A DNA stretch of 64,000 nt. Source: Lolium rigidum (Eukaryota; Streptophyta; Magnoliopsida; Poales; Poaceae). The translations under genes and the position numbers were made by a program. The notes beneath the pieces were generated by a model. That model searched no databases, was not told the DNA's origin, and saw only the letters and a program-made list of their open reading frames with translations. The stretch is taken from assembly GCF_022539505.1 (NCBI RefSeq), contig NC_061508.1, positions 268,528,736-268,592,735 on the forward strand. The letters run 5' to 3'. Each line of letters opens with the position of its first letter. The stretch's first letter is position 1. Of the stretch, positions 57,135-64,000 are shown in pieces.

Positions 57135-60100
57135 TTTTAGTCAACGGATCTGACACGCTCAGAAACGTATGTATTTTGCAATTCATTTGCGTCTCAACGC
57201 ATCACTCATTTTCCTAATGAGTCGGCATTAATCATATATGTTCAGTCTTCTGGTGGAACCTTAATTCCGCGGTCTGAAATATGTCACTAATATTGTCATA
57301 CACAATATAGCTTCAAAGTTCTGACACTATCGGAACTACACCAAGTTCTCAAAGAACTCCTCGACTTAAACATTCTCAGTCATTGTCAAAACAATGACAT
57401 ACTCTGCCTTCGTTTGTAGAATCCATCACAATATTTAGATCTCATCTAAATCTAGCATTGTGCTACCTTTTAATGAACACTTAGCCTAATTGAGATTTGA
57501 AATTCATTTTTATATGTGACCAAACTAATATCGGTGCAACACCTTACATCGATTTGTTTGTCATTACCCCATACAAAACTATATATATCCTTGGTTCTTC
57601 TAAAGTGCTCAAGGATATTCTTACTGTCATCCAATGATCATCATATGAATCATTCTGGTACATGCTCATAACACTTTAGAGCATAGGACATCTGATTGTG
57701 TACATTTTATTCGTGATCTAAAATCACTCATGTTTTTTTACTCATCGAGTGTCAAATACACTCAAGTCTTGTTAAACCTTCACATGAAAAGAACACCTTC
57801 TTAATATTTTTATATTGAACTACTTCAATATTCATTCTATGTACTTTAACTTAAACTTATTATGTGTTTCAATCTATCTTCATAGATCTTTACACTAAAT
57901 ATGTTTCTGTCCACATCCTTTCATTGAAGTTAATTCTCAATGAAACCTTTTAATCAAGTATATAATTACATCATTTATAATTAATAATATGTCATCCACA
58001 TATAATATTATAACTATGTCTCAGCGCTCCCACTTAATTTCTTGCAAATGCAAGCATCTTCATCGTTTCTGATGAAATCAAAAACTCTTTGACTATTTCA
58101 TCCGGTGAAGATTCCAACTCCGCGATACTCACTTCATACAATTGAAGTTTGTATACTTATCTAGTATTCCACGGACTAGCAAAGTTTGTATCTAGTATAC
58201 ATCCTTCATACACACTTCTGGGAAGGAATGTATTTCTGCCATCCTACTATCATATCTCATAAAAGAAATATGTAGCGATTACTAGAATAATCCACATAGA
58301 CTACAAGCATCGCTACGGAAGATCTAATCTTATCGTAGTCAACTCTTTGAACTTTGTCGTAAATAACTTTTCGATAAGTCGAGCTTCTTCAAGGATATTC
58401 CATCCAAGTCCATCAATTTTATAGATCCATTTACTTTCAAAAAGTATTCACCTATCTTAGATTTCATGGCGCATAACCATTTTAACGGAGTCAGGGCCCA
58501 TCATAACTTCTTTATATGTAGTTGGTTTATCATTGTTCAAAATCAATCCTTTGTCCACAAATCATTTATTTGATCACAAAGTAAACCATACCTACAAGGT
58601 TCAATAGGTACTTCGATCTTCATGGCTAAAACACTTTGTAGTCATGGGAGCCATGATCATCGTGGCCGCTTCCGGAACCAATTTCCGATGCTGCGCTACT
58701 CGATCATTATGCTCGATGTTCATAAACCTTATCAAGTTCTATTGTCCTCCCACTCAAATACGTCGCTAGAAAACAATTTCTTGGAAATAAGCAAGTAACA
58801 TTAACAAACACTTTTGTCTTTTACTTCATAGTGGAAAGAATTCCCAATCAATTCTCTGGGATAACCAACAAAGACATTCATCCGAATTTGGTTGTAAACT
58901 TATTTACATATACCAAAAATTTAAGAAATGACTATTAGGGTTTATACCCATGCCATAACTCATATGGTGTCATTTCAACGGATCATGATGATGCTCTATT
59001 CAGTGTAAAAATGGTAAAGCATAATCCACAAAAATATAATGGCGTCATTTTATCTCATCATTAATCCAACAAGGTTTGGATAAGGCTCTCGGATACTACA
59101 TCATCACTATGATACTCCAAGAAACGTGAGTTGTAGAACAATTTCATAACTCTCTTAGATGTTCGCTAAAACTCGTAATTCAAATATTTTCACCATGATC
59201 CAATCATAGATATTTGACTTTTCTATTACGATGATTTCCACTTCATGCTGAAATTTATTTGAATCCATTCAAATGTTTCAAACTTCTTCCTTATCAAATA
59301 TATCCACATATATATACTCAATTCATTGTTGGAAGTTTTCATGAAGTAGAAGAATCTCCCGCACACAACTATGCCCAGTGAACCACATATATCATCATGT
59401 ATGTTTCCACTAAGTTAGTTGCCCGTTCAACTCTTGGCCTATGAACGGTATTTCAGTCATTCTCTTTAGAAGAGTTTTGCAAGCGCCAAATGATTCAAAA
59501 ATCAAATGACTCCAAAAATCCATTTGCATGGAGTTCCTTCATGCGTTCCTTTCTAACATGACTTAAATGGCGGTTCCACAAATAAGTGAAATTCAAATCA
59601 TTTGCCCTATGGCATTTTAGCGTCAGTGTTATGCATGTGTGTTTCACCATAAATATTTATAATAACTTATCCATCGTCCATGGAATACTGTCAAAATTTG
59701 AACAATTCATTGTTTTCATTTGACTAGAACAAAACAACAATTATGAAGTTCTTTATTATAAATCTGAAGGGCTAGATAGAATGCCAACGACGAACATAAT
59801 AACACTTTATTTTTGTTCCAGACGTGCATTCCTATCATATTCCTTGTCAGTCACTTAGGCCATTGTATTCTTGTATTGCGTTGTTTTGTATGACACTTCA
59901 TACCAACCAATATGGTACGAATACCCAAGAATTTCATTGTGTGACCAAACTAGGAATACATTCATAACATGTATATCATTTATATACACCCGAGCTAGAC
60001 TTTCTAGTCTTTTCTTTCTTTCTCGCCAAAATATCTTTTGTAGTTTCTCTTTTAGCTTTCCTCATTCTCGTGAAAACACTTCACCTTCAATAACTTCTAG

Positions 60101-60249
60101 GTCCATTGGTCAAATACCAATAACCTTGAGGTTCTTACTTTCAAGTTGATCATCATATGACAAGTGTTCCAGATTTCACTATTAGTAACTTTGTAATATG
60201 ATGAACAATTTCAATCATAATTTTATCCATCATATCATGACGACTTTCC

Positions 60250-61260
60250 GAGACCATGTCTGTACATGCTAGGCTCGTAAAGTTTAACCTTAGTATTCGC
60301 ATGTGCAAATCTGGCTTGCACCCGTTGTATGCACACGTAGAATCTATAACACCTGATCATCACGTGATGCTTCGAAACGACGAGTCTTAGCAACGGTGCA
60401 TACTAAGGACGATTACTTCATGGATATGTGAATATCGTTAGTGCCCAACTAGTTGGAGGATTGGGACGCCTAGCGTCTTCAACCTTCGTACATTCCCATA
60501 AAACTTATGAGTTTATGTAGTCTCACTAAATTATATTCTATCATCTTGCAATAAGGTCTTAGATATCACATATATCTCATACCTTGCTTATTTCTGAAAA
60601 CAAAATTTCCAGCTCCTTGCTTTTCAAACGGATTTGAACTTCAAGTTTCACGGAGACAAGATGATTTTAGGTACTAATTGAAACCATTGCTCTTTGAATC
60701 AGTAATGTGAGGTTTACTAAAAGTTTGCAATAGGACTTAATTATTTCTTGATTCTTTAACAATATGGTACCAGTCCGTAAAGTTACTTGTCAGACTTAAC
60801 AATATTTCTATCTCAATTACAAGACTAGCGCATGGTAGAAAACGGATATCAATTCTACAAATTTAATTCAAAATACTATTCAGACTATGTTCATGATAAC
60901 TAGTTCATATTTTAATCTAATTACTAATAAACTCCCACTTAATACAACATCCCTCATAGTTGTTTAGTGGCACACGATCCATATCCACTACACCAAAACC
61001 GATCATCACGTGAGATGATGTAGCTTCAATGGTGAACATCAACATGTTGATCATATCATCCATATGACTCGTGTTCAACCTTTCGGTTTTCTATGTTCCG
61101 AGGCCATGTCTGTACATGCTAGGCTCGTCAAGCAAACCCAAGTATTTCCGCGTGTGCAACATGGCTTACACCCGTTGTATGTGAACGTAGAATCTATCAC
61201 ATCTGATCATCACGAGATGCTTCAAAACGACGAACTGTAGCAACGGTGCATACGAGGGGA
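60250..61260 (-). repeat. Diverged direct repeat in the copia leader
   Basis: Blocks at about 60252-60415 and 61103-61258 share CCATGTCTGTACATGCTAGG, CACCCGTTGTATG, ACGTAGAATCTAT, CTGATCATCACG, GATGCTTC, AACGACGA and AGCAACGGTGCATAC in the same order. They are about 850 bp apart. Confidence 0.8.
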
Positions 61261-62043
61261 GAACACTTTATTATCTTGATATTAATGTGAGGGATCATCT
61301 TATAATGCTACCGTCGCAATCTAAGCACGATAAGATGCATAAAGGATTAACATCACATGCAATTCATAATGTGATATGATATGGCCCTTTAGTCTTTGCG
61401 TCTTTGATCTTCATCTCCAAAGCACGGACATGATCTCCATCATCAACGGGCATGATCTCCATCATCGTCGGCGTAGCGTCAAGGTCCATGGCGCCGTCTT
61501 CATGGTTGTTCACCACATGTAGCAACTATTACAACTACTTTGAAATAATACTACTACATGAAATATAAAGACAATCATAAGGCTCCTGCCGGTTGCCACA
61601 ATACAATAATAATCATCTCATACATATTCATCATCACATCATGGCCATATCACATCACCAAACCCTGCAAAAACAAGTTAGATGCCTCTAATTTGGTTTG
61701 CATATTTTACGTGGTTTAGGGTTTTCGTGTAAGATCCAATCTACCTACGAACATGAACCACAACGGTGATACTAGTGTTGTCAATAGAAAGAGTAGATTG
61801 AATCTTCACTATGGTGAGAGAGACAGACACCCGCAAAGCCACTTATGCAATACAAGTTGCATGTCGAGCGTGGAGCAAGTCTCATGAACGCGGTCATGTA
61901 AAGTTAGCCCGGGCCGCTTCATCCCACCATCCCGCAAGATGAAAAGTACACTAACCAAAAAACAACAAGAGCATCAACGCCCACAAAACCATTGTGTTCT
62001 ACTCGTGCAACCAATCTATGCATAGACACGGCTCTGATACCAC

Positions 62044-63467
62044 TGATGGGATTCGTAGCATAGAAAACAAAAATTTCCTACCGCAAGAACGAATAACAAG
62101 CTAAGATCCAATCTAGAAGATGGTAGCAACGAGAAGATCATGAGACTAACCCTCGAAGATTTCCAAAGCCTACGAGATTAGATCTCGTTGTTGCACGATC
62201 ACTTGCCGCTTTCAAAAGCGCGTAGAAGATCTTGACGGTGCCACAGTCGGGCAGCACCTCCGTACTCGGTCACACGTTCGGTGTTGATGACGACGTCCTT
62301 CTCCCTGTTCCAGCGGGCAGCGGAAGTAGTAGATCCTCCTCGGAATCCCGACAGCACGACGGCGTGGTGGCGGTGGTGGTGGAGAACTCCGGCAGGGCTT
62401 CGCCTAAGCGCTACTAGAGGTGTATGAGGAGGAGGGCGGCTAGGGTTTGGGAGAGAGAGGGGGGCTAGGGCACCGACCATGGGAGCCCTAGGTGGTGTGG
62501 CCAAGGCTTGGGCTGCCCCTCCCTCTCCTCCTCATTATATAGGTGGAACCCCAAGGGTTTGTCCAAAGTCTTCGAATAAGACCCCAATTCAAAAACTGCC
62601 TTTTGGACGAAACCTAGAGGGACAGGGACTCTCCCCTTCCCCCTTTCTTTGGCTGGCCAAGGAGGTGGAGTCCTCCATGGACTCCACCCTCCCACTTGGT
62701 TGGCTGGTTGGGTTTGGTGGAGTCCAACCGGGCTCCCACATATTCAACGATAACTTAGTGATCGATTGAACCATTTACATACGATACCGATTCCCTTTGT
62801 CTCGCGATATTTTACTTGTCCGAGGTTTGATCATCGGTATCTCTATACCTCGTTCAACCTCGTCTCCGACAAGTACTCTTTACTCGTACCGTGGCATATC
62901 ATCTCTTGTGAACTTATTCACATGCTTGCAAGCTAATCAGACGACATTCCACCGAGAGGGCCCAGAGTATATCTATCCGTCATCGGGATGGACAAATCCC
63001 ACTCTTGATCCATATGCCTCAACTCATACTTAATCCCACCTTTATAACCACCCATTTACGCAGTGGCGTTTGATGTAATCAAAGTACCCTTCCGGTATAA
63101 GTGATTTACATGATCTCATGGTCGAAGGACTAGGTAACTATGTATCGGAAGCTTATAGCAAGTTGAACTTAATGACTTGATCTTATGCTACGCTTATATG
63201 GGTGTGTGTCCATTATATCATTCATCTAATGACATAACCTTTTTATTAATAACATCCAATGTTCATGATCATGAAACCATGATCATCTATTAATCAACAA
63301 GGTAGTTATACAAGAGGCTTACTAGGGACTCCTTGTTGTTTACATAACACACATGTATCAATGTTTTGGTTAATACAATTATAGCATGGTATGCAAACAT
63401 TTATCATAAACACAACGATATATTATAATAACCATTTTATTATTGCCTCTTGGGCATATCTCCAACA
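62044..63467 (-). repeat. 5' LTR of the copia element, 329 bp deleted
   Basis: At 1424 bp it lacks one block of the partner. At 62731 the sequence passes from TCCAACCGGG directly to CTCCCACATATTCAA, while the 3' copy has 329 more bases between these phrases. Outside the deletion the two copies are very similar. Confidence 0.88.
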
Positions 63468-64000
63468 CTTTTTTCCGTATCAACATATGCGAAGAAAAAT
63501 CCTAACGGACGCGTTAGGTACCCGATAAAATATGACTGGAATTCAGATCATGGTAAGACCTTAAGAGGCACATGTCGAATTACGCCAGTATACCGGGGTC
63601 GAGTCCAGGGACTTTCCTTGAAGTAGGTTCTTGCGGGATTGCCATGAGAGCAGTTAACTGGTACCTGATCCATCAGATGAACCAGCCCCATTTACCATTA
63701 TCCCTGCGCAATATATAACTATTTATAAGAATTGTTTAACGAACCCGAGAAAATTATAATGATGGAGATTTTACTCGTTTCTATGATTCAAGTAAAATCT
63801 CGCGGGCTACTGACATAGGTATCCCCAATGGGCCTGCCGAAGATGGTACCCGGAGTTTACTAAAGGCCCATGATCCGAAGATTACCAAGCCCAGAAGCCC
63901 AATGAGGCGTCGACTATGGAAGTTGGAGATGCATTAGGAATAGACTTGTAATTGTACAGGACGAACTCAAAGAGTCTCCCGCTGTTTGTAACTTGTACAT
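63468..64000. mobile_element. Outer gypsy-type sequence continuing after the copia insertion
   Basis: The style (CCCGATGAAA or CCCGATAAAA phrases, CGCGGGCTACTGACATAGG, GGCCCATGATCCGAAG) matches the non-coding part of the outer element left of 55244. No gene frame is present. A perfect 11-bp stem, GAGATTTTACT at 63765-63775 and AGTAAAATCTC at 63791-63801, lies just before the GCGGGCTACTGACATAGG phrase. The element runs off the window. Confidence 0.5.

Larger units (their letters stand above)
56998..62043 (-). pseudogene. Decayed copia gag-pol and leader
   Basis: Minus-strand traces of pol survive. A reverse-transcriptase ILYVDDILLI motif lies around 58008-57975 (YVDD codons 58002-57991). An earlier RT piece near 58540-58480 reads EPTTYKEVMMGPDS. 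The RNase H end DPLTK is at about 57150-57136, just before a 27-bp triplication. Frames are broken everywhere by stops and deletions. Gag is not recognisable. The leader (60230-62030) contains a diverged direct repeat. About 5 kb of internal sequence is near the usual size for this group, so decay was by small changes. Confidence 0.75.
55245..63467 (-). mobile_element. Degraded Ty1/copia (BARE/Angela-like) retrotransposon
   Basis: The LTRs are 55245-56997 and 62044-63467. In minus reading they start TGTTGAAGATATGCCC or TGTTGGAGATATGCCC and end TCCCATCA. The primer-binding site TGGTATCAGAGC (62042-62031) is the initiator-Met type. The purine tract GTGGGAGAC lies at 57006-56998. Flanks ATTTT and CTTTT look like a 5-bp duplication with one change. 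The coding region is decayed, with no frame longer than about 100 codons. Confidence 0.88.

Overview
The window is nuclear DNA from a grass, most likely a pooid or Triticeae relative. The signs are a BARE/Angela-like Ty1-copia LTR (TGTTG...ATATGCCC, initiator-Met PBS), Athila-type Ty3-gypsy elements, Stowaway and Harbinger elements, and GC-rich first coding exons. A 100-base run of N (836-935) marks an assembly gap. No bacterial-style operons, CRISPR arrays, tRNA or rRNA genes were found.

Left part, 1-21.7 kb, holds the genes. LTR fragments (936-1194, 1410-1953) and a broken PIF/Harbinger element (1962-3663) come first. Two plus-strand host genes follow. One is a 13-exon gene (5375-15945, about 642 aa) for a protein with a C-terminal dsRNA-binding domain. 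The other is a 4-exon ZIP metal transporter (17743-19600, 409 aa) with a His-rich cytosolic loop. Intron 2 of the first gene carries a second broken Harbinger element (8609-10478, exact 15-bp ends, TAA duplication), whose right end was copied into three 455-bp tandem units. A short-chain-dehydrogenase pseudogene lies at 20736-21347.

Middle part, 22.3-32.8 kb, is AT-rich retroelement-like DNA without coding capacity. It is split by a 5.0-kb non-autonomous Helitron (27233-32274, minus strand) with recognisable TC...hairpin-CTAG ends and splice-signal-bearing pieces that look captured from genes.

Right part, 32.8-64 kb, is a stack of nested retrotransposons, nearly all on the minus strand. An outer sequence carries a multi-exon gene for a Transposase_28 (PF04195)-type protein. 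Its first exon is split by element 1 (34556-53258, TSD CGGCT), a gag-protease-only Ty3 element. The gag-protease frame of element 1 is in turn split by element 2 (40445-50900, TSD ATCAT), an Athila-lineage element with gag, protease, RT, RNase H and integrase broken by frameshifts. Element 2 also has an extra ORF behind an LTR-like internal promoter. A degraded Ty1-copia element (55245-63467) interrupts the outer sequence again. Insertion order follows from the nesting: outer sequence, then element 1, then element 2; the copia insertion is independent of these.

Exon borders, families and pseudogene calls come from reading splice sites, motifs and repeats by eye. No database search or alignment was run.
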